DNA from: Mycobacterium uberis
GTDB taxonomy: Bacteria; Actinomycetota; Actinomycetes; Mycobacteriales; Mycobacteriaceae
Assembly (NCBI RefSeq): GCF_003408705.1
Contig: NZ_QAYL01000022.1
Span: 1 to 50,979, forward strand
Reading direction: 5' to 3'
Length of the DNA: 50,979 bases
A program made the position numbers and the translations under genes. How positions within the stretch are numbered: the first letter of the stretch is position 1; the number at the start of each line of letters is the position of its first letter. Below, in pieces: positions 1-8,472 of the stretch. Under the pieces are notes generated by a model, which saw only the letters and a program-made list of their open reading frames with translations, did no database searches and was not told the origin of the DNA.

Positions 1-352
1 GCTATCAACTACCGCAACCCAGTAATGCTGCTGTACCAGCATCCACACTAGCTCGCAATTGTCCCGCTGCCATCAAACACTTTTTCGCTTGTCCGCCAAC
101 ATGATCCCCACGGACAATCCCGTCAGCATTTCCTTAAACAGGCGATCCCATCGCAGATCTCAATTAGCATCGTGTGGGCCCGGCTAGTCGGGTGACCAGT
201 CCTTTCAAGCCGCATCGTTAGGCCGACAATCAACATACTGCCTCACCCGACCCATCCGGGTCACGGCACAATGTAACAGCACGAAGTAACTGCACCTACG
301 AACTTCAGTATCAATAATACCAAAAACGCCAATTCATCCAAGGCTACAAGGC
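1..352. other. Unassigned non-coding or fully decayed DNA
   Basis: No reading frame of convincing length or composition is visible on either strand. The last 40-50 bases, read on the + strand, give a serine/lysine-rich stretch that leads in frame-shifted fashion into the PEP-mutase remnant, so its original start probably lay near 300-350. The rest I cannot assign. Confidence 0.5.
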
Positions 353-1005
353 ATGCTGGACAAACGCGAACTGATCATCGCGCCAGAGGCTTTCTACGGT
401 ATCTTCGCGTATCTGACCAGTCGAAACGGTCACGTTGCAGTATATTACGATCAGCGCGGGTGTGGCTGCGATCCAGTTGGAAGAAAGGTTTTCCTAAGCT
501 TTGTGGTCATCTACCGGACAAGCAAGTTGTTGATACAACGGCATTTGAACAAACGCTGGCGGTCACACTTGATGTCAGGTCTGATGACAACCTACTTGTG
601 GTAAGCGCGCACCGATGCGTGCAGCCCACTCAAGCTAGATGCGGCTATCAAATAGGTCAATCGATATACCGATGTCGGAGCAGAAATTATCTCTGTTGAT
701 GAGCCACAAGAAATCTTCTAAATAAATTTCATTGCAATGAAAATCGATGATAAATTGCTTATATATTAGATAGTTAGTGGTATGGTACTACAATTACCGG
801 CTATGCTAATATGAGTGTTAGGGTACACTGTCTCGATTTATCCAAGTGCTCTTGTCCGACACACGACACACGACACACGACAGTCGACATGATACAAGGG
901 CTCTGCGAACTGAAGGGGGTTGATGTCGTCGGTAACTCAATGTTCTTTCCTCCCAACTTCTTCCATCTGGCCGGCATGGCGAAGCGGCTGCAACTTGATG
1001 CTTAA
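353..1005 (+). pseudogene. PEP mutase / isocitrate lyase superfamily lyase (PrpB- or dimethylmalate-lyase-like), decayed
   Basis: Pieces of one protein can be read in changing frames. The N-terminal piece around 356-450 reads LIIAPEAFYGIFAYL and then a VAVYY stretch, the opening strand of the TIM barrel in this superfamily (family form: APGAYDAISARLVEQAGFEAVYM). The middle, about 550-715, reads ALTLDVRSDDNLLVV-like and then NRYTDVGAEIISVDEPQEIF, matching the family pattern ALDARSDDDLLIxARTD...GADxIFVEAP. About 780-850 reads LGYTVSIYPSALVRHTT, the family's LGYRxxIYPxALxR segment. There are at least four frame changes and several stops. Exact substrate (methylisocitrate, dimethylmalate, oxaloacetate) cannot be told. 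It lies directly upstream of, and co-oriented with, a LeuC-type remnant, so the two were probably one operon. Confidence 0.7.
857..882 (+). repeat. Short tandem repeat, unit CGACACA, about 3.7 copies
   Basis: Three perfect head-to-tail copies of the 7-mer CGACACA (857-877) are followed by CGACA. It sits inside the decayed PEP-mutase family gene. Because the unit is not a multiple of three, each gain or loss of a copy shifts the frame. Confidence 0.8.
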
Positions 1006-1030
1006 TACCCACTTGAGGACCCCCGTTAGA

Positions 1031-2255
1031 ATGACCATTATCGAAAATATCCTCGAGCACAAGACTCGTATAAACTTAGTGTCGTCCGGTGACACCGTCG
1101 TGATCAATATCGGTATGACCGTACTGATCGATCTACAGTTCGCAACGATGTAGATTTAGCCCAACAGAATCCACGACCACAATAAAGCCACTGTCGTGAT
1201 GTACCATGCTGTAAACGCACCGGTCATCAAGGACTGCACTAGCGGTTTCCATACGCAAAAGTTCTTTGCTGACTTTCGGTATAGAAAACTTCTATAGATT
1301 CCAGAAAAAACGGCATCAGCCACCGGGTCATCGCCGAAAATAAGCTGATCAGGACAAGAGAAGTACTTGCCCCATAACGACTTTCGTACCTTCATCACCT
1401 GAGCATACAACGCTGCGGCACACAGGGCTGGTTCACGCCGAGGTGTATTTGACCATGTGCACTGGCTAAATCTGGTTCCAAATTGCACCGACGATCCGCT
1501 ACGAACTATGCAACGTCAAAACTCCCGTGGTGAGTGGCAAAGGCATTTTCTTGCACATCACCAACGAGTACGGTGACATCGCAAAGCTGAACCTGAAGTT
1601 CAACAGATCAGGTTTGGCTGGCTTCCCGATATATGACAGATGTATCATTTGAAATCAAAGTAAGTATATGTCAGCATATTTAAATATTTTTAAAGAAGAC
1701 GATGGGCGGATCAGTTGCTTCACTGACCGCGATCTAACCGTATACACCTCTGCTGCAACGAATTCTGGCGTGAGCTACCATGATGTGCGACTATAAACCT
1801 GGCGCTATTAGAACCGTATGCAGAGTTTCCGGGCACCGTGAGCAACAACGGGCTGTATGTCTCACAGTTGGGTAGAAAAAGTAGACCAGGCGCTCATTGG
1901 TTCGTGTACGAACAGCCAACTCGAAGATCTCGAGATTGCCGCGCAGGTGCTGCGCGGCAAGACCGTGGTTTCGGGCGTACGGTTGGTCGTAACGCCCGCG
2001 TCCACTGGACAGCCATGTAGCTGTGCTATTCGCAGGACATAGTCTACACGGGTGCTGTGGTCACCAATTCCACTTGCGACGCGTGTTTTGGTTACCACAT
2101 GGGTGTAGTCGAACACGGCAAGGTTTGTATTGCGTAGAGCGCCCGTAACTTCACCGGAAGCATAGTCAGCACCTGGGTAGCAATTTTCATGACTTCTCCG
2201 GTGACTGTGTACGCGTCTGCAATTACCCGATATATTACCCACCCAAGGAATGTGA
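1031..2255 (+). pseudogene. LeuC-type large subunit (3-isopropylmalate dehydratase / dimethylmaleate hydratase family), decayed
   Basis: Starts with ATG at 1031: MTIIENILEHKT..., the usual start of LeuC-like large subunits (MTxxEKILAxHAG...). The interior 1150-1780 is badly worn. From about 1800 the sequence is clear again: LLEPYAEFPGTV, then [20 protein letters not shown] and [11 protein letters not shown], the family's first cluster-cysteine region (GSCTN). At about 2055-2150 follows GAVVTNSTCDACFGYHMGV, the second and third cluster cysteines (CxxC). Thus all three Fe-S ligand cysteines are still encoded although frameshifts and stops separate them. M. tuberculosis has no such gene beside nadE. 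The organism's housekeeping leuC would be elsewhere, so this was an extra aconitase-family enzyme. Confidence 0.8.
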
Positions 2256-2259
2256 CAGC

Positions 2260-2770
2260 ATGACGGTGACTTTCCGAAGCAAAGTATGGTTGTTCGGCTA
2301 CAACCTGAATACCGACGCCATGTACTCAAGTCTTTATGGTGAAAATGGACTCGCCGGAGACGGCAAAATACACTTTCTATGAGATCCACCTTGGCTGAAT
2401 CGATCAGGTGTCGCCAGGAGATGTCGTATTGGCTGGAAACAAATTCGGTTTTAGAACGTCCACACCTAGTCATCACGTTTTTCACCGAGCTCGATGTCGA
2501 GGGACTCATCACCAAGTAATTCAACTCATTGTTCTTCCGCAATGCCGTAGACACCAGCCTGTCCGCAATGACCATTCTTGATGCCACCACGATTTTCAGC
2601 GAGGTCAACATCGGAAGGTTCAATCTGGGCTCTGGCACACAGCAAAACAACACCACGGGCAAATACGGCTCGGTTTCCGAATTGCGCGGCCCGCTATTCA
2701 ACATCATCGAAAGCTATGGCATTATGCCTTGCTTGACAGCACCAGGGTATCTGATTACCGAACTCGTTAA
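2260..2770 (+). pseudogene. LeuD-type small subunit (swivelling domain), decayed
   Basis: Begins with ATG at 2260 and soon gives KVWLFGYNLNTDAM, the family's GxVWxFGDNIDTDxI motif. About 2408-2450 gives GDVVLAGNKFGF, equivalent to GDIIVAGxNFGxGSSR. About 2529-2560 gives FFRNAVDTSL, equivalent to FYRNAINIGL. The end reads NNTTGKYGSVSEL...IIESYGIM, like the family's C-terminal ExxxEIIEAGGL. At least three frame changes and an in-frame stop show that it is dead. It follows the LeuC-type remnant as the second half of a two-subunit dehydratase, and its 3' end runs tail-to-tail into the end of nadE with no spacer. Confidence 0.8.
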
Positions 2771-4813
2771 CTACTCTTCGGGCACTTCGCGTTCGATCTC
2801 GTCGAGCCAGATCCGCACGCGCATATCCGACGGAGCACGCCAATCTCCGCGCGGTGATAACGCTCCTCCATGAGACACCTTGGGGCCATTGGGCAATGCC
2901 GATCTTTTAAACTGACTAAACGAATAAAACCTCTGTACAAAAACTCGAAGCCAGTACCGAATTTCCTTGAGTGAATAAGATAATCGCTTATCCTCAGGGA
3001 ATCCAGGCGGCCAAGTGCCGCGTTCGGGATCACTCCAAGCGTGCCATGCCAGGAATGCGATCTTCGATGGCCGAAATCCGTAACGCAGAACCTGAAACAG
3101 CGAAAAATCTTGTAAGGCGAATGGCCCAACCCTTGCTTCGCTGCTCTGAAATTCTCCTTCCTCATCGCTTGGAATAAGTTCCGGAGTGATTTCGGTGTCG
3201 AGGACGGACTGCAGCACCTCATCAACCCTCGACTCGAACTGAGCCGAGGCAATGACCCAGCGGATCAGATTCTGCACTAATGTTTTTGGTACACCAGCAT
3301 TGACATTATAGTGCGACATTTGATCACCCACACCGTAGGTCGACCAGCCCAGCCCCAACTCCGATAGGTCACCAGTGCCGAGCACAATACCGCCATGCTG
3401 ATTGGCCAGCCGGAAGAGGTAGTCGGTGCGCAGACCCGCCTGGACGTTCTCGAAGGTGGCATCGTAGACCACCTCGCCGCGTGAGAACGGATGACCAATT
3501 TCTTTCAGCATCAATGTTGCGGTGTCTCTAATGTCGATTTCCGTGAAAGTGACACCCAGTGAGCGACACAACTCCGTGGCATTGCGTTTAGTGTGGTCTC
3601 CGGTCGCGAATCCGGGCAGCATGAACGCGAGAATATCGCTACGCGGGCGACCTTCCCTGTCCATCGCGCGCGCAGCGACAATCAGTGCATGTGTCGAGTC
3701 CAACCCGCCAGAAACTCCGATGACAACCTTCGGGTAGTCCAACGCACGCAACCGCTGTTCGAGCCCGGAAACTTGAATGTTGTAAGCTTCATAGCAATCC
3801 TGCTGTAACTGCTGCGGATCGGCCGGGATGAACGGAAAACGCTCAACCTCCCGCAGCAGTCCGATATCGCCGGCCGGCGGCTCAAGCCGAAACTCGATGC
3901 GCTGGAATGGCTCAACTAATGCTCGATGATGGCGGCGGTTGTCGTCGAAAGTGCCTATGCGTAGTCGCTCGGATCGAAGCAGTTCGGTGTCGACATCAGC
4001 GACTGAGCGGCGTTCCCCCTTGGGGAAACGCTCGGATTCCGCAAGCAGCACACCATTCTCCCAGATCATCGTCTGGCCGTCCCAAGCCAAGTCGGTTGTG
4101 GACTCACCCTCCCCCGCGGCAGCATAGACGTAAGCAGCCAGATACCGCGACGACGCCGAGCGGGCCAGCAGGCCACGGTCTTCGGCGCGGCCAATCGTGA
4201 TTGGGCTCCCGGACAGATTTGCCAACACCGTCGCACCCGCCAACGCTGCTTCGGCACTGGGTGGTATTGGCACGAACATGTCCTCACAGATCTCGACATG
4301 CAGCACCAGGCCAGGCAGGTCGGCTGCGGCGAACAGCAGACCGGGGCCGAACGGTGCCCGCAGATCGCCGATGCCGATGGTGCCGCGTTCATCGTCTCCA
4401 GGTGCAAGTTGACGACGTTCGTAGAACTCCCGATAGGTGGGCAGGTACGATTTAGACGCCACACCGAGCACCACGCCGCGGTGAATGATCACTGCGGTGT
4501 TGTAAATGCGGTGCCTATAGCGCAACGGGGCACCAACGACCAAAACCGGCAACAGGTCGGCGGAGGCCGCGACAAGATCGAGTACGGCGTCCTCAACAGC
4601 CTCAAGCAAAAGGTCTTGGAGCAAGATATCCTCGATGGAGTACCCAGACAGCGTCAGCTCCGGGAAAACGGCCACGGCAACGCTGTCGTCGTGGCACTGG
4701 CGGGCCAACCGCAAAACCGACGCGGCATTGGCCGCCGGATCGCCGATGGAGGCGTGATGGGTGCACGCAGCGACGCGGACAAAACCCTGACTGTAGGCGT
4801 TGTAGAAGTCCAT
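2771..4813 (-). CDS. nadE: Glutamine-dependent NAD+ synthetase NadE
   Basis: Last step of NAD+ synthesis: amidates deamido-NAD+ using ATP, with ammonia released from glutamine. The 680 residues fit the two-domain mycobacterial enzyme (about 679). The N-terminal nitrilase-type glutaminase domain (about 1-300) shows its catalytic triad: Glu52 (FPELTLSGYS), Lys121 (ASKSYLPTYREF) and Cys176 (EICEDMF). The C-terminal synthetase domain carries the ATP pyrophosphatase motif VSGGLDSTHAL near residue 370 and the GTGDLSELGLGWSTYGVGD segment. Last gene of the obg-proB-nadE run, 215 bp after proB. That gap shows no gene. Its stop abuts the decayed LeuD-type gene on the other strand. Intact, as expected for an essential cofactor pathway. 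Confidence 0.97.
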   Translation of the reverse strand: MDFYNAYSQGFVRVAACTHHASIGDPAANAASVLRLARQCHDDSVAVAVFPELTLSGYSIEDILLQDLLLEAVEDAVLDLVAASADLLPVLVVGAPLRYRHRIYNTAVIIHRGVVLGVASKSYLPTYREFYERRQLAPGDDERGTIGIGDLRAPFGPGLLFAAADLPGLVLHVEICEDMFVPIPPSAEAALAGATVLANLSGSPITIGRAEDRGLLARSASSRYLAAYVYAAAGEGESTTDLAWDGQTMIWENGVLLAESERFPKGERRSVADVDTELLRSERLRIGTFDDNRRHHRALVEPFQRIEFRLEPPAGDIGLLREVERFPFIPADPQQLQQDCYEAYNIQVSGLEQRLRALDYPKVVIGVSGGLDSTHALIVAARAMDREGRPRSDILAFMLPGFATGDHTKRNATELCRSLGVTFTEIDIRDTATLMLKEIGHPFSRGEVVYDATFENVQAGLRTDYLFRLANQHGGIVLGTGDLSELGLGWSTYGVGDQMSHYNVNAGVPKTLVQNLIRWVIASAQFESRVDEVLQSVLDTEITPELIPSDEEGEFQSSEARVGPFALQDFSLFQVLRYGFRPSKIAFLAWHAWSDPERGTWPPGFPEDKRLSYSLKEIRYWLRVFVQRFYSFSQFKRSALPNGPKVSHGGALSPRGDWRAPSDMRVRIWLDEIEREVPEE

Positions 4814-5028
4814 CGCCCTCTCATTGTCACCCGACTGATGGCACCTCGCCTTCGCCGGGTTGAGAAGGTCGTATCAACAGTACGGCACCAGCGTTCGCAG
4901 AATACCAGTGTTGTCGGCTTGCCGCTGTACAGACACGCGCTCTCTCGCAGCGGTGTTGGGCCTGTAACCACGCTGAGATCATCCGGGGAGCAAGGTATCT
5001 CAAAGCAACGAAGGCGTCCTGACCCGCA

Positions 5029-6132
5029 TCACACCGAGACGAGGTCGTCAGCGTGCACCGCGGGCCGACGCAGCTCGTCGGGCAACTCCGAGGTCGACCG
5101 ACCCATCATAGCGGCCAGCTCGGTCGCGTCATAGGCGACCACACCGCGGGCGACCATCGTCGTGTCCGGTCCACGCAATTCCACGACATCACCGCCGTAA
5201 AACCGACCCGACACCGCGGTGATACCCGCGGCCAGCAACGAGCGGCGTTGCTGTACTACTGCGCGCACCGCACCCTCGTCGAGAGTCAGCGAACCAGCAG
5301 AGTAAGCAGCATAGCGCAACCAGAACCGGCGAGCTGACATCCGTTCTGGCCGCGCAGCAAACACCGTGCCGATCGAGGCGTCAGTGAGCGCGGTCGCGGC
5401 TTCAGCCGCGGCAGCCAGCAGCACCGGAACGCCCGCACCAGCGGCCAGCAGCGCCGACGACATCTTCGACACCATTCCACCGGTCCCCAAGGAACTACTC
5501 TGGCCTGCGACTACGCCATCGAGATCGGCCACCCCAGCCACCTCGGGTACAAAGCGTGCACCGGGATTCTTCCGCGGATCCGAGTCGTGGAGCCCGTCAA
5601 TATCGGAGAGTAGTACTAGAGCTTCGGCACCAACCAGGTGCGCCACCAGGGCCGAAAGCCGATCATTGTCACCGAACCTGATCTCGTTGGTGGCCACGGT
5701 ATCGTTCTCGTTGACAATGGCCACAGCATGCAGCACCCGCAACCGGTCAAGGGTGCGCTGTGCGTTGGTGTGTTGGGCTCGCATCGAAATATCCTGCGCG
5801 GTCAGCAGCACCTGCCCTACCGGGCGGCCATGCCGGGCGAACGCCGCACTCCATGAGTTCACCAGCGTAACCTGCCCGACACTAGCTGCAGCCTGCTTAG
5901 TCGCCAAATCCTTTGGGCGACCCGATAGTCTGAGCGGCTCGATACCGGCGGCGATGGCACCCGAAGACACGATGACGATGTCGGTACCGGCCTTAATCCG
6001 CGTCTCTATCGCGTCAGCAAGTCCAGCCAGCCGGCTAGTGTCGAACACCCCAGACGGTGTGGTGAGCGCGTTGGTCCCAACCTTGACGACCAGACTCCGG
6101 GCAGTCCTGATGGCGTCGCGATGTATACTCAT
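5029..6132 (-). CDS. proB: Glutamate 5-kinase ProB
   Basis: Phosphorylates glutamate to gamma-glutamyl phosphate, the first step of proline synthesis, in the cytosol. The 367-residue length fits the long form: an amino-acid kinase domain (about 10-260), opening with [10 protein letters not shown] and containing [11 protein letters not shown] and NENDTV, followed by a C-terminal PUA domain (about 280-355). The ATG at 6132 overlaps the obg stop by four bases (ATGA), which fixes the start and implies translational coupling. The partner enzyme ProA is not in this window. Confidence 0.96.
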   Translation of the reverse strand: MSIHRDAIRTARSLVVKVGTNALTTPSGVFDTSRLAGLADAIETRIKAGTDIVIVSSGAIAAGIEPLRLSGRPKDLATKQAAASVGQVTLVNSWSAAFARHGRPVGQVLLTAQDISMRAQHTNAQRTLDRLRVLHAVAIVNENDTVATNEIRFGDNDRLSALVAHLVGAEALVLLSDIDGLHDSDPRKNPGARFVPEVAGVADLDGVVAGQSSSLGTGGMVSKMSSALLAAGAGVPVLLAAAAEAATALTDASIGTVFAARPERMSARRFWLRYAAYSAGSLTLDEGAVRAVVQQRRSLLAAGITAVSGRFYGGDVVELRGPDTTMVARGVVAYDATELAAMMGRSTSELPDELRRPAVHADDLVSV

Positions 6133-7574
6133 GGCTTGTCACCGTGTTCGCGCCGCTGACGTCGCGTAGCCTTGCGCTCAGCAGCACCGACGCGATCGGT
6201 GCGTTCCAGTCGCGCATCTGTGCCCCGGCCCGACATTGCAGCCTGTCGCCCCGCAGGCGTTTGTGGCTCCCAGTCGAATGTCATCGCACCGATGGTCACG
6301 GCGCACCCCGGTCGTGCACCCATCCGCAGGAGTTCGTCCTCGACACCAAGGCGAGCCAGTCGGTCAGCAAGATAGCCGATCGCTTCGTCGTTATCGAAGT
6401 TGGTCTGGTGAACCCAGCGTTCAGGTCGCGTGCCGGTGACCACGAAGCCACCCTGTCCGTCGGGTTCTATGGTAAAGCCGCTGTCGTCGATGGGCACCGG
6501 ACGGATCACTGGCCGTCGCGGCACCGACTTCGGCCGCGCATCGTGGTAGGCTGTGATCATCTGCCATAGCCCGAAGATCAACGGCTGGAGGTTTTCTTGG
6601 GTGGCTGTCGACACGCTAAACACCGGCCAGCCACGCTCAGAGACAATGGTGTCATGAACAAACTCGGCGAGTGCACGAGCCTCGGGCACATCGATCTTGT
6701 TGAGCACCACCGCTCGGAGTCGCTCAGCGAGGTCACCCAACATTACATCTCCTTGCAGTGTCGGGGTATACGCAGCGAGTTCGGCTTCCAGTGCGTCGAT
6801 GTCAGAGATCGGGTCACGGCCAGGTTCAGCAGTCGCGCAATCCACCACATGCACCAGCACCGCGCACCGTTCGATGTGCCGCAGAAAGTCCAGGCCCAGA
6901 CCACGGCCCACCGAGGCTCCCGGGATTAAGCCGGGCACATCAGCCACAGTGAATGTGTGCTCGCCGGCCGAGACTACGCCGAGATTGGGAACCAGCGTAG
7001 TGAACGGATAGTCAGCAATCTTGGGCTTGGCCGCTGAGATCACGGACACCAGCGACGACTTTCCAGCCGAGGGAAACCCGATCAAACCCACATCGGCAAC
7101 ACTCTTGAGCTCCAGGATGAGGTCACGGGACTGGCCTTGCTCCCCGAGCAGTGCAAAGCTGGGCGCTTTGCGGGCACGCGACGCAAGCACGGCATTGCCC
7201 AAGCCGCCACGACCGCCGGCGGCAGCTTCAAAGCGGGTGCCTGCACCGACCAAGTCAGCCAGCAATTGGCCGTCTCCGTCCAGAACGACGGTGCCGTCGG
7301 GGACTTTGACTTCCAGATCCGCGCCGGCCGCACCGTCGCGATTGTTGCCCATACCCTGTTTGCCGGACGGCGCGGTTATGTGTGGCCGGAAATGAAAGTC
7401 CAGCAGGGTGTGCACCTGGGGGTCGACGACGAAAACCACACTGCCGCCGCGGCCACCATTACCACCATCGGGGCCAACTAACGGCTTGAACTTCTCACGA
7501 TGGACCGACGCGCAACCATCACCGCCAGAACCCGCCCGAGTGTGGATGGCGACGCGATCGACAAACCGAGGCAT
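6129..7574 (-). CDS. obg: GTPase Obg (CgtA)
   Basis: Essential ribosome-associated GTPase acting in large-subunit assembly and stress signalling. 481 residues from the chosen ATG at 7574 ([15 protein letters not shown]). A start seven codons upstream is possible, but the inner ATG has a good purine-rich ribosome site (GGAAAGGAA, about 6 bases away) and matches the family N-terminus. The glycine-rich Obg fold covers 1-158, with many GGxGG turns. The G domain follows with GFPSAGKS (166-173), DVPGLIPGA near 212 and NKID near 292. A C-terminal OCT domain lies at about 358-436, then a charged tail. It follows rplU-rpmA, the usual order in bacteria, and overlaps proB by four bases. Confidence 0.97.
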   Translation of the reverse strand: MPRFVDRVAIHTRAGSGGDGCASVHREKFKPLVGPDGGNGGRGGSVVFVVDPQVHTLLDFHFRPHITAPSGKQGMGNNRDGAAGADLEVKVPDGTVVLDGDGQLLADLVGAGTRFEAAAGGRGGLGNAVLASRARKAPSFALLGEQGQSRDLILELKSVADVGLIGFPSAGKSSLVSVISAAKPKIADYPFTTLVPNLGVVSAGEHTFTVADVPGLIPGASVGRGLGLDFLRHIERCAVLVHVVDCATAEPGRDPISDIDALEAELAAYTPTLQGDVMLGDLAERLRAVVLNKIDVPEARALAEFVHDTIVSERGWPVFSVSTATQENLQPLIFGLWQMITAYHDARPKSVPRRPVIRPVPIDDSGFTIEPDGQGGFVVTGTRPERWVHQTNFDNDEAIGYLADRLARLGVEDELLRMGARPGCAVTIGAMTFDWEPQTPAGRQAAMSGRGTDARLERTDRVGAAERKATRRQRREHGDKP

Positions 7575-7657
7575 CGAGGTTCCTTTCCATGACAAAACCT
7601 ACGTTTTGCACACTTTGCGTTAGAGTCCAGTTGCAAAACGTCGACCTCGATGCGGAA

Positions 7658-7924
7658 CTAGGCCTTCTGGGTAGTCAGTCTGACAATGCTGACGGTCTTG
7701 CGTCCGCGCTTGACGCCGAATTCGACGGCTCCTGCTGCCGTGGCGAATAACGTGTCGTCACCGCCGCGGCCGACGTTCATGCCGGGATGGAACTTGGTGC
7801 CACGCTGACGGACCAGGATCTCGCCGGCCTTGACAACCTGGCCACCGAACCGCTTGACGCCTAGCCGCTGAGCGGCGGAATCGCGACCGTTACGCGAGCT
7901 AGAAGCGCCCTTCTTGTGTGCCAT
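7658..7924 (-). CDS. rpmA: 50S ribosomal protein L27
   Basis: 88 residues starting [16 protein letters not shown], the typical L27 N-terminus that reaches toward the peptidyl-transferase centre. It continues with [33 protein letters not shown] sequence, the family signature. There is no extra N-terminal leader of the kind cleaved in Firmicutes. The ribosome site AGGGAG lies about 7 bases before the ATG. It follows rplU by 11 bases in the rplU-rpmA-obg operon. Confidence 0.97.
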   Translation of the reverse strand: MAHKKGASSSRNGRDSAAQRLGVKRFGGQVVKAGEILVRQRGTKFHPGMNVGRGGDDTLFATAAGAVEFGVKRGRKTVSIVRLTTQKA

Positions 7925-7935
7925 CTGTTCGCTCC

Positions 7936-8247
7936 CTACTTGATGTCAGTGACCTTGAGGACAGTCAGCTGCTGACGGTGTCCCTGGCGCTTGTGATAGC
8001 CGGTCTTGTTCTTGAACTTGTGGATACGGACCTTGGGACCCTTGGTGTGCTCGAGCACCTCACCGGTCACTGCAACTTTGGCCAACGCTTGGGCATCGGC
8101 AGTGACGGTGACACCGTCGACGACCAAAGCGACCGGCAGAGATACCTTGGCTCTAGGCTTGGAGTCGAGCTTCTCGATTTGGACCACATCTCCCACTGCG
8201 ACCTTGTATTGCTTGCCACCGGTTTTGACGATTGCATAGGTCGCCAT
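7936..8247 (-). CDS. rplU: 50S ribosomal protein L21
   Basis: 103 residues starting [16 protein letters not shown], the L21 family start, and ending with the basic [15 protein letters not shown] segment that binds 23S rRNA. A strong Shine-Dalgarno AGGAG stands 5 bases before the ATG. It is the first gene of the rplU-rpmA-obg-proB-nadE run. The 225 bp between it and the end of rne probably holds the operon promoter, although I cannot point to one -10/-35 pair with confidence. The dctA gene found here in M. tuberculosis has no visible remnant. Confidence 0.97.
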   Translation of the reverse strand: MATYAIVKTGGKQYKVAVGDVVQIEKLDSKPRAKVSLPVALVVDGVTVTADAQALAKVAVTGEVLEHTKGPKVRIHKFKNKTGYHKRQGHRQQLTVLKVTDIK

Positions 8248-8472
8248 CGTTGCTCCTGCCTTTGTCTTTCTAGCCTCTGCCGGGCACTCCGCGCGTATAC
8301 CACAGGCTATACACGTAGCTGGGTCTGCAACGCGGGCCTAAACCTAATCACTGGGCTAAGTCCTGCTGTCGCCGAACAAGCCTAACCGCCGGTCTATCGA
8401 CAATTGGCCAAGGGTAGTTGACCAGCGAGTACAGGGTCAAACCGACGCTGGCCGTTGTTCGATCGGGTGCGG

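Noticed and set aside
1862..2707. 281-codon minus-strand frame opposite the LeuCD remnants
   Set aside because: The + strand in this stretch shows LeuC and LeuD motifs in order. The minus frame has no recognisable domain and is a shadow.
4298..5134. 278-codon + strand frame crossing nadE start and proB end
   Set aside because: It spans two real minus-strand genes and the gap between them, with no domain of its own.
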